From NCBI RefSeq assembly GCF_023115465.1, contig NZ_CP096034.1:1426001-1490000 (forward strand): DNA of 64,000 nt, read 5' to 3'. A program made the position numbers and the translations under genes. Under the pieces are notes generated by a model, which had not been told where the DNA came from, searched no databases, and saw nothing but the letters and a program-made list of their open reading frames with translations. This stretch comes from Gottfriedia acidiceleris. GTDB lineage: Bacteria > Bacillota > Bacilli > Bacillales > Bacillaceae_G. Positions 7,988-17,008 of this stretch are shown here, piece by piece; positions within the stretch are counted from its first letter, which is position 1, and the number at the start of each line of letters is the position of its first letter.

Positions 7988-8572
7988 ATGATATTAAAAG
8001 TCTTAGTTTTAATTTTATTACTTATTCTGGGGAATTTCTTTTTTAAAATTCTTCCCTGGCAGTATATTACTGCACTATTAGGAATTATTGTATTGCTATT
8101 AATAGGTTTTTTCATTGTTGAGCGTACTACTATTTTAGTAAAAAATAGACTTCTAGAAAGTACTTCAATAAAAAATGAAGGAATGAATGAAATTATGATT
8201 GATAAACAAGTTACACCTGAACTACTGGAAGAGCTAAAAAGTAAATATGGTAGAACAGTTAAACACACAGATATAGTAGTAATACTTTCAGTTGAAAATG
8301 ATAGAAACTATCAATTTAAGAAATTATATATAGGGACTAAAAACAATAGATTTAATAGTATTTTTTCTGAAGATTCTAAACTAAAAACTAATAAAGGTAT
8401 CGGAAAAGGAGATGATATATCTACTATTATAGATAAGTACCGTAATAACTACATTCACTTGTTTGAAGAAATAGGAGAAACCATAACGTATCCTGATAAA
8501 GAGAGAAATGTAAAATTGACTTTCATAATGTATAAAGAGAGAGTATTTCAAATTATTCTAACTAAAAATTAA
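7988..8572 (+). CDS. Membrane-anchored protein of unknown function
   Basis: 194 residues. Two hydrophobic segments lie at about residues 3-16 and 22-44 (ILKVLVLILLLILGNFFF; YITALLGIIVLLLIGFFIV); the remaining ~145 residues are polar, ending KERVFQIILTKN. ATG start with GAGGAA upstream. It is 16 bp before the next small membrane gene and 60 bp after the previous ORF, suggesting an operon 7449-8753. No domain is recognised. Accessory lineage-specific genes of this size are often immunity or stress proteins, but nothing here shows that. Confidence 0.75.
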   Translation: MILKVLVLILLLILGNFFFKILPWQYITALLGIIVLLLIGFFIVERTTILVKNRLLESTSIKNEGMNEIMIDKQVTPELLEELKSKYGRTVKHTDIVVILSVENDRNYQFKKLYIGTKNNRFNSIFSEDSKLKTNKGIGKGDDISTIIDKYRNNYIHLFEEIGETITYPDKERNVKLTFIMYKERVFQIILTKN

Positions 8573-8588
8573 ATTAAGGAGAGATATT

Positions 8589-8753
8589 ATGCCCATTTCG
8601 ATTTTTATAATTTTTTTATTTCTTTTTTCATTATTTTCTTTAGTTATTGGTTTAATGAGAAAACAAAAATATATTATAATTATTTCAAGTATACTATTAC
8701 TTATATCTTTAGGATTAGGAGCATTTATAATCGTATTAATTGGAAGAATGTAA
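8589..8753 (+). CDS. Small two-helix membrane protein (54 residues)
   Basis: ATG at 8589 sits 7 nt after AAGGAG. The frame encodes MPISIFIIFLFLFSLF... then a short basic loop (MRKQKY) and a second hydrophobic helix ending VLIGRM, a hairpin membrane protein. It follows the 194-residue membrane protein by 16 bp. Its length and composition fit small stress or immunity membrane peptides; no family recognised. Confidence 0.65.
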   Translation: MPISIFIIFLFLFSLFSLVIGLMRKQKYIIIISSILLLISLGLGAFIIVLIGRM

Positions 8754-8835
8754 TTGATAAAATCTTGAAGATAAAATCCTCCTTGTAAGATTCATTAATA
8801 AGGGGGTATTTTTCATTTCTTTTATTTTTACAATA

Positions 8836-8868
8836 AGAAATCCGGCCCAATAAATGAACCAGATTTCT
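8836..8868 (-). terminator. Hairpin at the end of the glnQHMP-like operon
   Basis: AGAAATCYGG-type arms (8836-8845 and 8859-8868) bracket the end of the minus-strand operon, immediately after the last stop codon. The T-tract on the minus strand is weak, so termination may be partial. Confidence 0.5.
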
Positions 8869-9530
8869 CAAGACTGCTTTATTTCCAATCTACGCGCAAC
8901 CAACGACAAAACATAATTAACAACAAAATACATCAACGAAACCATCACCATAACAGGGATCACATAAGACTCCTTCTGCGCATAAATAATCTGTCCATTA
9001 TGCAATAAATCAGGCAATGCAATAACAACAGCTAACGATGTATCTTTCAGTAATGAAATAAACTGACTAACAAGCGGCGGAACCATTCGTCTCAATGCTT
9101 GAGGCAAGACAATATAAAGTAATGTCTGAGTGTAATTGAGGCCGGACGCACGAGCTGCTTCAATCTGTCCTTTTTCGATCGAGTTTAATCCACTTCGAAT
9201 AATCTCCGAAATCATAGCTGATTCAAATACTGTCAGTGCTACAATGGCAGCTGTCGTTATTTTCATTTCAATCCCGATTTCTGGTAGGGCAAAATACGTA
9301 AAGAAAATAATAAGCAACAAAGGCAGGTTTCGAATCGTCTCAACAATCGCGGTAAGTAATTGAGTAACAACAGGAATTTTCGTATATCTAAGCGTACCAA
9401 TAAGTCCTCCAATAATGAAACTTAGTACAATTGAAATGGCAGCTACTTTAAGAGTGACCCAAAATCCTTCTAACAAAAACTTGATATGATCTAGTGTGTA
9501 TACATCAGCGAACGGCTGCAGAAAATCCAT
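8868..9530 (-). CDS. glnP: Polar amino acid ABC transporter permease
   Basis: 220 residues, His/Glu/Gln/Arg/opine-type inner-membrane permease: several hydrophobic helices and the EAA cytoplasmic loop (EAARASGLNYTQTLLYIVLPQALRRMVPP) that contacts the ATPase. It is the last gene of a four-gene minus-strand operon in the order ATPase, binding protein, permease, permease, the same as Bacillus subtilis glnQ-glnH-glnM-glnP, hence the symbol. It pairs with the permease 12 bp upstream to form the channel. Substrate is likely glutamine or another polar amino acid; specificity is not provable from the permease. Confidence 0.85.
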   Translation of the reverse strand: MDFLQPFADVYTLDHIKFLLEGFWVTLKVAAISIVLSFIIGGLIGTLRYTKIPVVTQLLTAIVETIRNLPLLLIIFFTYFALPEIGIEMKITTAAIVALTVFESAMISEIIRSGLNSIEKGQIEAARASGLNYTQTLLYIVLPQALRRMVPPLVSQFISLLKDTSLAVVIALPDLLHNGQIIYAQKESYVIPVMVMVSLMYFVVNYVLSLVARRLEIKQS

Positions 9531-9542
9531 TCATCCACCTCC

Positions 9543-10181
9543 TTAATTACTTCTAGCCAAGCGTTTTTCTAAATAGCCTACACCAATACTTAAAGGAATC
9601 GTTAAGACTAAGTAAAATAAGGCTACGAAAATATAAGTATCAAAAGTTACGTAAGTCATTGCAGATATTAGATCACCTTGATACATTAAATCTCCACCAG
9701 CTACGACTGCTAACAATGATGAATTTTTTACTAAATTTAGAAATTGATTACCAAGAGGAGGGATGACGATTTTGATCGCTTGGGGGAGAATAATTAATCT
9801 CATTGCCTGTCCGTAACTCAATCCTGTCGAACGAGCGGCTTCCATTTGTCCTTTTGGAACAGAGAGGATACCGGCACGGATTGCTTCGGAAATGAAAGCT
9901 GCTGTATAGATGGTCAATCCGATTGTTCCTGCAACTATTCCACTAAAACTTCCAGCTAAGTAAGTAAAAAATACGACCACTAGTACTGGGATATTACGGA
10001 TAAATTCCACATAAATTGAACCTAACCAGTTAAGTGGTTTAATTGGAGAAATTCGCATAACTGCAATGATTGTTCCTAGAATAAAGCTACATAATAAAGC
10101 GATTAAACTAGTTAAAATGGTAACTCTTAATCCTTCTAAAAAATACTCCATATGTTCTGTTAGAATCGAGAAATCAATCAA
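9543..10181 (-). CDS. glnM: Polar amino acid ABC transporter permease
   Basis: 212 residues, partner permease. Helices such as VTILTSLIALLCSFILGTII and VEFIRNIPVLVVVFFTYLA precede the EAA loop EAARSTGLSYGQAMRLIILPQAIKIVIPP. The short first-helix design is typical of the HisM/GlnM subfamily. It lies between the binding protein gene (72 bp upstream) and glnP (12 bp downstream). The heterodimer with glnP would carry the solute delivered by GlnH. Confidence 0.85.
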   Translation of the reverse strand: MIDFSILTEHMEYFLEGLRVTILTSLIALLCSFILGTIIAVMRISPIKPLNWLGSIYVEFIRNIPVLVVVFFTYLAGSFSGIVAGTIGLTIYTAAFISEAIRAGILSVPKGQMEAARSTGLSYGQAMRLIILPQAIKIVIPPLGNQFLNLVKNSSLLAVVAGGDLMYQGDLISAMTYVTFDTYIFVALFYLVLTIPLSIGVGYLEKRLARSN

Positions 10182-10253
10182 AGGATTTCCTCCTAATGAT
10201 TAGGAAAAGCAGGCCCGTAAAATGACGGACTCTGCAGCTCCCAACATCAATAA

Positions 10254-11051
10254 TTATTTTTTAATCCATTTATTCTTAATTTCATCGTATTTACCTGAAG
10301 CTTTCAGGTTTTTTAATGCTTTATTTAATGCTTCAACAAGATCTTTATTGCCTTTTTTAACAGCAATTCCATAAGGCTCTTTGGTAAAAGTTCCACCTAC
10401 TAATTCGAATGAAGGATCTTCTTCTTTCATCCCATAAAGGATTGAATCATCAGTCGTTAAGGCATCACCTTTACCAGCTTTTAAGGCTGTAAAAGCTTCT
10501 GCATAGTTTTCGAATTCAAGTACTGTTGTATCAGGAGCTTTCTGGCGAATATTTACAGCAGAAGTAGACCCTTTAACAGCAAGCACTTTTGTCCCTTTTT
10601 TTAAGTCAGCAAGTCCATGAACTTTACTGCCTTTTTTAACAAGCAATGATTGTCCTGCATTAAAGTAAACATCCGTAAAATCTACTTCTTTTTTACGTTC
10701 TTCATTAATGGTCATTGTAGCGACTACCGCATCAACTTTCCCATTATTTAAGAGACCAACCCTAGTTTTTGACGTAACCTCTATGTACTCAGGTTTAACA
10801 TCATCGCCAAATATTTCTTTAGCAAGTGCTTTTGAAAGGTCAATATCAAATCCTTCTACTTTACCTGTTGATGGGTTCTTCAATCCAAATAAACGAGTGT
10901 CATATTTCACGCCAAATACGATTTTCTTATCATCCTTAATGCGTGAAAGAGCATCTTTGCTTTGAGAATCATCCTTACCACCACAACCTGCAAGAACTAA
11001 GGCGGCCGTAGTTGAAACTAATGCCATTTTCATGAATTTTTTTAGAAACAT
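10254..11051 (-). CDS. glnH: Amino acid-binding lipoprotein of the ABC importer
   Basis: 265 residues. A lipoprotein signal ends in LAGC (Cys-23), so it is lipid-anchored outside the membrane. The rest is a family 3 solute-binding protein: KIVFGVKYDTRLFGLKNPSTG, GFDIDLSKALAKEIFGDD, DAVVATMTINEERKKEVDFTDVYF, and a C-terminal EIKNKWIKK. The DVYF and R/T-rich pocket segments are typical of Gln/Glu/Asp binders. AGGAGG lies 7 nt before the ATG. Second gene of the operon, 14 bp after glnQ. Confidence 0.88.
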   Translation of the reverse strand: MFLKKFMKMALVSTTAALVLAGCGGKDDSQSKDALSRIKDDKKIVFGVKYDTRLFGLKNPSTGKVEGFDIDLSKALAKEIFGDDVKPEYIEVTSKTRVGLLNNGKVDAVVATMTINEERKKEVDFTDVYFNAGQSLLVKKGSKVHGLADLKKGTKVLAVKGSTSAVNIRQKAPDTTVLEFENYAEAFTALKAGKGDALTTDDSILYGMKEEDPSFELVGGTFTKEPYGIAVKKGNKDLVEALNKALKNLKASGKYDEIKNKWIKK

Positions 11052-11065
11052 TCCATTACCTCCTA

Positions 11066-11794
11066 TTAATGATTTAATATACGACTTAAGAATAATCGAG
11101 CCCGTTCTTCACGCGGGTTCTCATAAAACTCAGCCGGAGTTGCTTCTTCTAAAATGCGACCCTCATCCATAAAGACGATTCGGTCGGCAACCTCTCTGGC
11201 AAAGCCCATTTCATGAGTCACGACAACCATCGTCATGCCTTCTCTAGCAAGGGCCTTCATAACATCAAGCACTTCACCAATCATTTCAGGATCAAGTGCC
11301 GAAGTAGGTTCATCAAAAAGCATAATATCCGGTTTCATCGCAAGCCCGCGAGCAATTGCTACACGCTGTTGCTGACCACCAGAAAGCTGGGAAGGATAAG
11401 ATTTCGCTTTCTCTAAAATGCCTACCTTTTCAAGAAAATGTTTGGCTGTTTCATCAGCCTTTTCCCTAGATTGACCCAGCGCTTTCATAGGAGCTAGAGT
11501 GATATTTTCAAGCACAGTTTTGTGCGGATATAAATAAAAATGCTGAAAAACCATTCCAATATTGCGTCTTAGCTTATTGAGATCTGTTTTTTTATCCCCA
11601 ACAGAAATCCCACTGACTGTAAGTGTCCCGTCATTAATTGCTTCCAGGTGATTGATACAACGCAACAAAGTACTTTTACCAGAACCAGATGGCCCAATCA
11701 CTACAACAACTTCACCTTTATTGATTGTGAGATTAATATCTTTCAAGACTTGAAAATCACCATAAAACTTATTTACATGTTTAAATTCAATCAT
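11066..11794 (-). CDS. glnQ: Amino acid ABC transporter ATP-binding protein
   Basis: 242 residues from the ATG at 11794 ([11 protein letters not shown]), chosen because AGGAGGT lies 6 nt before it; a TTG six codons upstream would place the site inside the gene. Walker A is GPSGSGKST, the Q-loop is [10 protein letters not shown], the signature is LSGGQQQR, Walker B is [14 protein letters not shown] and the switch His is in VVTHEMGFA. This is the PAAT subfamily. First gene of glnQHMP. No T-box is evident upstream. Confidence 0.9.
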   Translation of the reverse strand: MIEFKHVNKFYGDFQVLKDINLTINKGEVVVVIGPSGSGKSTLLRCINHLEAINDGTLTVSGISVGDKKTDLNKLRRNIGMVFQHFYLYPHKTVLENITLAPMKALGQSREKADETAKHFLEKVGILEKAKSYPSQLSGGQQQRVAIARGLAMKPDIMLFDEPTSALDPEMIGEVLDVMKALAREGMTMVVVTHEMGFAREVADRIVFMDEGRILEEATPAEFYENPREERARLFLSRILNH

Positions 11795-12326
11795 TGCTGA
11801 CCTCCTGTCCAATATTTTTCAATATGTAATTTGGAGAAATTTGGGAATCAATATTTTATGTGTATGCTTGTTTACATTTTCATATCACGTTTATTTCGTT
11901 TTTAGTCTTTTTGGACGAGTCCTTTTGCACTAGAAACATAAAAGAAAAAAACAGTATTGTTCGATGTAAATCAATGGAATTGCTGTTAATTTAAAGAAAA
12001 AGGAAGAAGAGAAATATTTCGTAAAATTTCATTAAAAAAATTCAATAATTTACCATATATACCATAAATTTCAATAAATTATTATGTTAAAATTTTCACA
12101 TACAGGCACTTACAACTACAGTGAAATGGGTGGAGGCGTATATATTAATAAGGGGCAAATCTGTATCGATGTTAAAACCTAAAAAAGACTCGTAGTATTT
12201 CTCTAAAAATCAGGCTAAGAGTGTGAAGCTTTAGCTGATTTTATTATCACTATCATCAGCAAAGCGTATTCAAAATGCGCACGCTTTCTATGGAGGACCG
12301 GTTAATTAGAAAAGGGAGGCCTATTT
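11795..12326. other. Gene-free divergent region with a promoter motif and hairpin
   Basis: It holds the glnQ promoter on the minus strand (not resolved), a promoter-motif copy at 12083, a short doubtful frame starting ATGGGTGGAGGC at 12126, and an imperfect 12-bp hairpin at 12206-12242 (AAAATCAGGCTAA/TTAGCTGATTTT). No convincing gene before 12327. Confidence 0.4.
12083..12101 (+). promoter_or_regulatory. Extended -10 promoter, TATGTTA/TTCACAA family copy e
   Basis: TATGTTAAAATTTTCACAT, matching 17 of 19 positions of copy a. It lies 225 bp before the gene at 12327, leaving a long leader that includes the hairpin at 12206-12242. Confidence 0.5.
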
Positions 12327-12788
12327 ATGACACAGTATCATTTTATTTCTTCACCAATACCATTGAAAGATGGTAAATTTGGTGATAATCCTATTTCTCC
12401 TAATGTTTATGCCAATGAACTAGATTTTACACATCTATATATGGAGAGAAATTATGACTCAGAAGAAAAAAAGATTTTTAGTTTCTCCAAACACTTCAAA
12501 TATAAGCATCAAGTATGTATGATGTCTCAACAAGTTCCACTTAAAGGAGAAAAACAGATCACTCCAGAAGGTGAAAAATGTTTAAAAATTTTATACGAAT
12601 ACATTAAAGAGGCTGTAAATGAGAGTGGCGTAATAGAGTTTTTTGCTTCATGGAATTCTGAAGAAGACCACCCAATTAGCCAAATACGCCAAATTTCACT
12701 AACAGATTTAAAATCTCCAAGAGACTTAATAATAGCCGAAAGGGAATTTATTATAATTTATAAGGACGAAAAAGCATCTCCATCTTAA
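12327..12788 (+). CDS. Uncharacterised 153-residue protein
   Basis: Soluble, mildly acidic, with no signal peptide or membrane segment (MTQYHFISSPIPLKDGKFG...). The C-terminal half reads EGEKCLKILYEYIKEAVNESGVIEFFASWN and then REFIIIYKD. ATG start after AAAGGGAGG at normal spacing, with its own terminator downstream. I do not assign it to a numbered family with confidence; it looks like a conserved Bacillaceae orphan. It lies between the amino-acid importer and the WYL regulator with no operon partner. Confidence 0.75.
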   Translation: MTQYHFISSPIPLKDGKFGDNPISPNVYANELDFTHLYMERNYDSEEKKIFSFSKHFKYKHQVCMMSQQVPLKGEKQITPEGEKCLKILYEYIKEAVNESGVIEFFASWNSEEDHPISQIRQISLTDLKSPRDLIIAEREFIIIYKDEKASPS

Positions 12789-12840
12789 AAAGTACCCTAT
12801 TGAGTAAGCACCTAAAAAAGCTAACGTAGGGTACTTTTCT
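12787..12840 (+). terminator. Terminator
   Basis: AAAAGTACCCTA pairs with TAGGGTACTTTT around a ~27-nt loop; the left arm overlaps the stop codon of the gene at 12327. Confidence 0.75.
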
Positions 12841-12962
12841 AGTAAAAATAGACTAGTATTTTTTAACCATAATATTTACCAATTAAATATGTTAATATTA
12901 AAATTAGATTAAGTTACATATAAAATACATCTTATGAATTTTACTAATAAACGGAGGATTAC

Positions 12963-13952
12963 ATGGAAAACCGAGAACGTTTCTATAAACTAATGAAACT
13001 ACTAGAAAGTAAAACAGATATTGATCGTGAATTTACTTTTGAAGAAATAAAAAAGAGATTAGCAGCAGGAGAAGAGGACTTTTCGTATAGTAAAAATACA
13101 TTTTTAAAAGATATATCGGTATTAGTGGATGTTGGTTTTGACGTAATTGAAAACGCTTCAGATGGTAAGGCAACTACATATAGTCACCAAGAAAGACTGT
13201 TTGAATTACATGAACTCCGCTTATTAGTAGATGCTGTTACAGCTTCAAGATTTTTAAACAAACAAGAAACAAAAAAGATCATTGATAAATTAAAAAACCT
13301 TACAAGTGAAAACGAAGCCAAAAAGCTCCACAATGGCATTATCCCAGACACAGCCATTAAAAGTGAAAGCAATCGAATTCACTTCTCAATCGATCAAATT
13401 CATCAAGCCATTGCTGAGAAAAAACTACTTACATTTCAATATGGTCGATACAATTTTAAGAAAAAATTTGAATTAAGCCATGATGGAAAAGTATACGCAG
13501 TAAAGCCACTCGCAGTAATTTGGTCAAATGACTACTATTATTTAATTACAAGAAGTTTACCTGATGATCAACTAAGACATTTCCGCGTAGATCGAATGAG
13601 AAAAGTTAAGAGAACAGAAGAGAAATTTCAAGATGAACGCTTTAACGTTGATGAATATTTAAGTACGGTTTTCAATATGTTCGCTGGTGAACCTGATTAC
13701 GTAAAAATCAAGTTCAAAAAAGGATTATTAAATGTCGTACTTGACCGATTTGGATTAAAGGCTGATATTCAGCAAGTGGATGAGGAGCATTTCATTTTAA
13801 CTACAAAAGCTGCGATTAGTGATGGGTTGATTACTTGGATTTTAACATGGGGTAGAGATGCTCAGGTGTTAAGTCCGACATCAGTAATTGAGAAAGTGCA
13901 GGAGCAAATATTAGAGATGAGTAAGTTGTATAGTATGAATTTACAACAATAA
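12963..13952 (+). CDS. WYL-domain transcriptional regulator
   Basis: 329 residues. Residues 1-70 form a winged-helix DNA-binding region (FTFEEIKKRL, YSKNTFLKDISVLVDVGFDV). Residues ~135-225 are a WYL ligand-binding domain (LTFQYGRYNFKKKFELSHDGKVYAVKPLAVIWSNDYYYL, then HFRVDRMRKV), followed by a WCX-type C-terminal extension (VKIKFKKGLLNVVLDRFG). WYL proteins sense nucleic acids or small ligands and commonly regulate defence genes. A TATGTTAATAT extended -10 lies at about 12889. Monocistronic, so the target is unknown. Confidence 0.88.
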   Translation: MENRERFYKLMKLLESKTDIDREFTFEEIKKRLAAGEEDFSYSKNTFLKDISVLVDVGFDVIENASDGKATTYSHQERLFELHELRLLVDAVTASRFLNKQETKKIIDKLKNLTSENEAKKLHNGIIPDTAIKSESNRIHFSIDQIHQAIAEKKLLTFQYGRYNFKKKFELSHDGKVYAVKPLAVIWSNDYYYLITRSLPDDQLRHFRVDRMRKVKRTEEKFQDERFNVDEYLSTVFNMFAGEPDYVKIKFKKGLLNVVLDRFGLKADIQQVDEEHFILTTKAAISDGLITWILTWGRDAQVLSPTSVIEKVQEQILEMSKLYSMNLQQ

Positions 13953-13961
13953 ATTTTTATC

Positions 13962-13993
13962 AAAAGAGTATCTTTCAGGGGATACTCTTTTTT
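13962..13993 (+). terminator. Terminator after the WYL gene
   Basis: AAAAGAGTATC/GATACTCTTTT stem with an 8-nt loop and following T-run. Confidence 0.85.
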
Positions 13994-14000
13994 CATAACG

Positions 14001-14037
14001 TAAAAAAACATACTGTTTAATTTCGGCAGTATGTTTT
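14001..14037 (-). terminator. Terminator of the YcxB-like gene
   Basis: AAAACATACTG/CAGTATGTTTT stem; on the minus strand it is followed by seven T. Confidence 0.8.
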
Positions 14038-14108
14038 CTCAAGGCTTAATAAACAAAATTTTAAATAGGCTATGGAAAGAAAAATTTTCAATCGTTTATG
14101 GATTCGGT

Positions 14109-14630
14109 TCAAAGTTTGTGGTGCGGCACGCTTTTTTCGGTGAGCAAAGCGAAAATCTCGTCTTTGTCGTTTACCGCTCGTTTCGGCAAGCTGATGCAAC
14201 GGTTGCTTAAGTAATAGAAATAGAAATGTTCGGCTCCTTCACGTACCTCATTGACGTTCTCCCATTTAATCTTAGTTTCTTCCACAGGTGTGATTTCATA
14301 GATTCCGTTCTCATCGAGCGAAACAGTAGTTTCCCCGAACGATCGCTCATTAAGTGGGTTATTAACGAAGCTTTTTACACTTTGTTTTAGTCCATACCTA
14401 TGATTGAATGGTAGGTAACAAAAATATACCAAGGTGAAAAGACCGATCCAAACGAGGTTTTCTTTGATATTTTCACCGAATACATACGCATACAAAAATA
14501 GCAAAGCAACATAATTTATGACTGATGCGATCAGATTCTCCCAGTACTGGCTTGTTTTGCGATTGGTCGCGTACAAATCGAGATTAAACGTCATCACGTC
14601 TTGTTGGTCATAGTTGTAGGTGTATTTCAT
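14109..14630 (-). CDS. YcxB-like membrane protein
   Basis: 173 residues. Two hydrophobic helices (residues ~35-55 and 60-75: IASVINYVALLFLYAYVF; LVWIGLFTLVYFCYL) are followed by a small beta-rich domain (TTVSLDENGIYEITPVEETKIKWENVNEV ... YLSNRCISLPKRAVNDKDEIFALL), the pattern of the YcxB-like C-terminal domain in bacilli. ATG with AAGGAG upstream. Its codon use and local G+C are higher than the neighbouring orphans, and the region just upstream contains the tail of another reading frame, suggesting an acquired or rearranged segment. Confidence 0.78.
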   Translation of the reverse strand: MKYTYNYDQQDVMTFNLDLYATNRKTSQYWENLIASVINYVALLFLYAYVFGENIKENLVWIGLFTLVYFCYLPFNHRYGLKQSVKSFVNNPLNERSFGETTVSLDENGIYEITPVEETKIKWENVNEVREGAEHFYFYYLSNRCISLPKRAVNDKDEIFALLTEKSVPHHKL

Positions 14631-14959
14631 GTTGTATCTCCTTGTTTTCAGAAAATTCTATCTGACTTATTTCAGTTTACTGTAGTTACATCTTGGATAC
14701 AATACATCTTTTAAAAGTTTAGGGGATTGTCATTCTTGTGACGTTGTAATTCTTGGAACAATGCTGTTTCAAAATCGCGAATCCGTACAAACTAGAGACC
14801 ATCTCCTGTTTGTTTGATGCTTTCCACGTGGAAAAGGGATTGCTTCCTAATAAAACCTTCATATTAACTTCAAAATTACTTTAATTAAAATGTATTTAAA
14901 TATGTTACTATTTTCACAAGAGAAGTTATCTTTTACTAAAAATGAATTGAGGTTTGAGA
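14631..14959. other. Gap with a possible coding relic on the minus strand
   Basis: On the minus strand, roughly 14720-14800 can be read as VRIRDFETALFQELQRHKN and then DNPLNF and a stop, which looks like the C-terminus of a lost gene; a stop lies just upstream of it. The plus strand carries promoter-motif copy b. Nothing else was recognised. Confidence 0.35.
14901..14919 (+). promoter_or_regulatory. Extended -10 promoter, TATGTTA/TTCACAA family copy b
   Basis: TATGTTACTATTTTCACAA, one base different from copy a, 40 bp before the ATG of the gene at 14960. Confidence 0.6.
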
Positions 14960-15418
14960 ATGATGCTAAGGGTAATTTTCTTTTCTTTTATTTCAATTGT
15001 GGGGATCGGTTTAATAATTTTATATATACTGTTTTTCCTACCAACCCCAGATACAAAGATTAATATAGAGAAAAATGAAATAAGTAAAGAATTAAATAGT
15101 AACCAAACAATTCTTATTCCTACTGAATTTGAATTGAAAAATGTATATCTAATAGATAATGGATTCCTCTCACCACATGTTGAAGTGCATCTTTCAAATA
15201 AAATTCATATAAGTATTCACTTATCAAATAGTTTAGATTACGAAGGTGGGAAAAAGGTCAGAACTAAAATTCTAAACAATATAAAAATAAGAGAATATCA
15301 AACGAAAGATAAAAGAGTGATCTATATTTTTAATGTAGATCAACTTAATTATTTATTTGAATTCCATGAAAATTATAGGGAAAGTATTGATGAGTATTTA
15401 TCCAAAAATTCAATTTAA
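14960..15418 (+). CDS. Membrane-anchored protein of unknown function
   Basis: 152 residues from the ATG at 14960, 7 nt after GAGGT. One N-terminal hydrophobic helix (VIFFSFISIVGIGLIILYILFF) is followed by a polar extracytoplasmic region (IPTEFELKNVYLIDNGFLSPHVEVHL ... VIYIFNVDQLNYLFEF). Type II anchored protein or uncleaved signal. No family recognised. It is transcribed alone from promoter copy b and resembles other small anchored orphans of this window in layout. Confidence 0.7.
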   Translation: MMLRVIFFSFISIVGIGLIILYILFFLPTPDTKINIEKNEISKELNSNQTILIPTEFELKNVYLIDNGFLSPHVEVHLSNKIHISIHLSNSLDYEGGKKVRTKILNNIKIREYQTKDKRVIYIFNVDQLNYLFEFHENYRESIDEYLSKNSI

Positions 15419-15549
15419 AAATGGGGTGATGGTGTGCATATTGGGGATTACTTATTTCATTTTTTTGTTTATGGGATTCGATTAATATTTAATTAGTATT
15501 TATTTTGCTTTTAAAAAAGAAAGAATAAGGGAAATCTGATTGTCTGGTT

Positions 15550-15585
15550 TTTTAAAAAAACAAAAACCAAGGAATCAATCCTTGG
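15550..15585 (-). terminator. Terminator of the Ig-repeat gene
   Basis: CCAAGGA/TCCTTGG stem followed on the minus strand by a long T-rich tract, 14 bp after the stop. Confidence 0.85.
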
Positions 15586-15598
15586 CTCAATGTCTAGA

Positions 15599-17008
15599 TT
15601 AATGCTTTACAACTTTTACTGTAGTAGCTTGACTAGTATTTCCGGCAGCATCCTTTGCAGTTACAGCAATAATGGTTCCTTTTTTCTGTGCTTTGATCTT
15701 AACAGTAAAGTTTCCTTTTGAATCAGCTTTGGCAGTACCTAAGACTGTACTTCCAACTCTCACGGTTACGGTTGAGTTGGCTTCAGCTTTTCCAGTTACT
15801 TTCAAATCGTTATCATCCACTCTATTAACCTTTGGCTTAGCTGGTGCAATAACATCTACAACGGTGACAGTTGTTGCTGCACTTACATTCCCAGCAGCAT
15901 CTTTAGCGGTTACAGTCAGCTTTGTTCCTGCACTTTGAATGGCAATAGGAAGCGAATAGTTTCCAGAAGAATTAGCTTTTGCAGTTCCCAGTACTGTAGA
16001 ACCTCTTTTAACAGTAACAGTAGAATTAGCCTCAGCTTTACCAGTTACAACTTTGTCATTATTATCCACTTTATTTACTATAGGCTTAGCTGGTGCGATA
16101 ACATCAACAACTTTTGTAGTTGCTGCTGCACTTGTATTACCTGCAGAATCTTTTGCATAAACACTTAAAGTAACTCCTGCTTTTTGTGTTTTAATTGTTA
16201 CAGAATAAGTTCCTTTTGATGATGCTTTAGCAGTACCGATTTGAGTACTTCCTACTTTTACACTTATAGTAGAGTTAGCTTCTGCTTTACCTGTAACAAC
16301 TACATCATTATTATCCACTTTATTTATGATCGGTTTATTTGGAGCAACATTGTCCTCGAAACCAGTCGCGATAGCATATAAGTCATCTTCTGTATTATTG
16401 TCAATATCGTCTGCATTATCATAATCCATAACTCCTACATAATAAGTACCAGCTTTTGCTTTATATGCTTGGTACTCAGTCCCGTCATCGTCATATTCCG
16501 AACCTAAGTATACTAATTTTTTACTCTCAACAAAATCCTTTTCTACAGCTGCAAATAATAAATCAATATTAATAGAGTTAGTTGCCCCAGCAACATATAA
16601 AAGTCCATCAGTCGGTACGACTACTTTATGTAAATCTAAATCATACAAAGGTAGTAACTGCCCAATCAAGATTTTCTGATATGATGTATTGTCTGCATAA
16701 TCAAACTCATCATTGTATTCCGTCTCATAAATAAAATCATCATCTGCACTAGTGACATTACCTTTATTCATAGTTCCCATTTTATTAAAGCTTTTTACTG
16801 AAAAGGATCGAGCATAGTTTACTTCTTTTCCAAGCTGATTAAACGTATGAAAATCTAGGATTCCTTTTGGAAGAGGCTTTTTAACTTGATGTTCAATCAT
16901 CTTCTTTGATAATTCGTTTCCTTTTCCCTCTGCCTTAACAGTTCCTAAAGACAATGGTGAAACTAATAATCCTAATGTAACCAATGATAAGATTTTTTTA
17001 TTAAGCAC
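15599..17008 (-). CDS. Secreted protein with PPC-like domain and three bacterial Ig-like repeats
   Basis: 469 residues. Signal peptide at 1-26 (cleavage near TVKA). Residues ~90-215 read like a bacterial pre-peptidase C-terminal domain (ETEYNDEFDYADNT ... AGTYYVGVMDYDN). From residue ~219 come three ~83-residue Ig-like repeats, each built on NKVDNND.VVTGKAEANSTVTV...GTAKA.S.G.Y...AKDAAGN.S, typical of Big_6-type domains. There is no LPXTG or transmembrane anchor, so it is secreted or bound non-covalently to the wall. Matching DNA repeats make the array prone to copy-number change. No catalytic domain is visible; adhesion or matrix function is inferred. Confidence 0.82.
   Translation of the reverse strand: MLNKKILSLVTLGLLVSPLSLGTVKAEGKGNELSKKMIEHQVKKPLPKGILDFHTFNQLGKEVNYARSFSVKSFNKMGTMNKGNVTSADDDFIYETEYNDEFDYADNTSYQKILIGQLLPLYDLDLHKVVVPTDGLLYVAGATNSINIDLLFAAVEKDFVESKKLVYLGSEYDDDGTEYQAYKAKAGTYYVGVMDYDNADDIDNNTEDDLYAIATGFEDNVAPNKPIINKVDNNDVVVTGKAEANSTISVKVGSTQIGTAKASSKGTYSVTIKTQKAGVTLSVYAKDSAGNTSAAATTKVVDVIAPAKPIVNKVDNNDKVVTGKAEANSTVTVKRGSTVLGTAKANSSGNYSLPIAIQSAGTKLTVTAKDAAGNVSAATTVTVVDVIAPAKPKVNRVDDNDLKVTGKAEANSTVTVRVGSTVLGTAKADSKGNFTVKIKAQKKGTIIAVTAKDAAGNTSQATTVKVVKH
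15610..16350 (-). repeat. Three imperfect ~250-bp direct repeats encoding Ig-like domains
   Basis: Recurrent strings such as GTAGAGTTAGCTTC/TGTTGAGTTGGCTTC and ACATCAACAAC/ACATCTACAAC recur at about 250-bp intervals within the surface protein gene. Confidence 0.7.

Noticed and set aside
11795-12326. T-box or other leader before the glnQ-like gene
   Set aside because: No T-box sequence (GGGTGGNACCGCG-like) and no antiterminator on the minus strand.
14017-14199. 60-residue minus-strand ORF rich in Arg/Lys
   Set aside because: It overlaps the terminator and end of the YcxB-like gene in another frame; no ribosome site.
15672-16168. Two antisense ORFs opposite the Ig-repeat gene
   Set aside because: Mirror frames of a repetitive gene; they inherit openness from the sense repeats.
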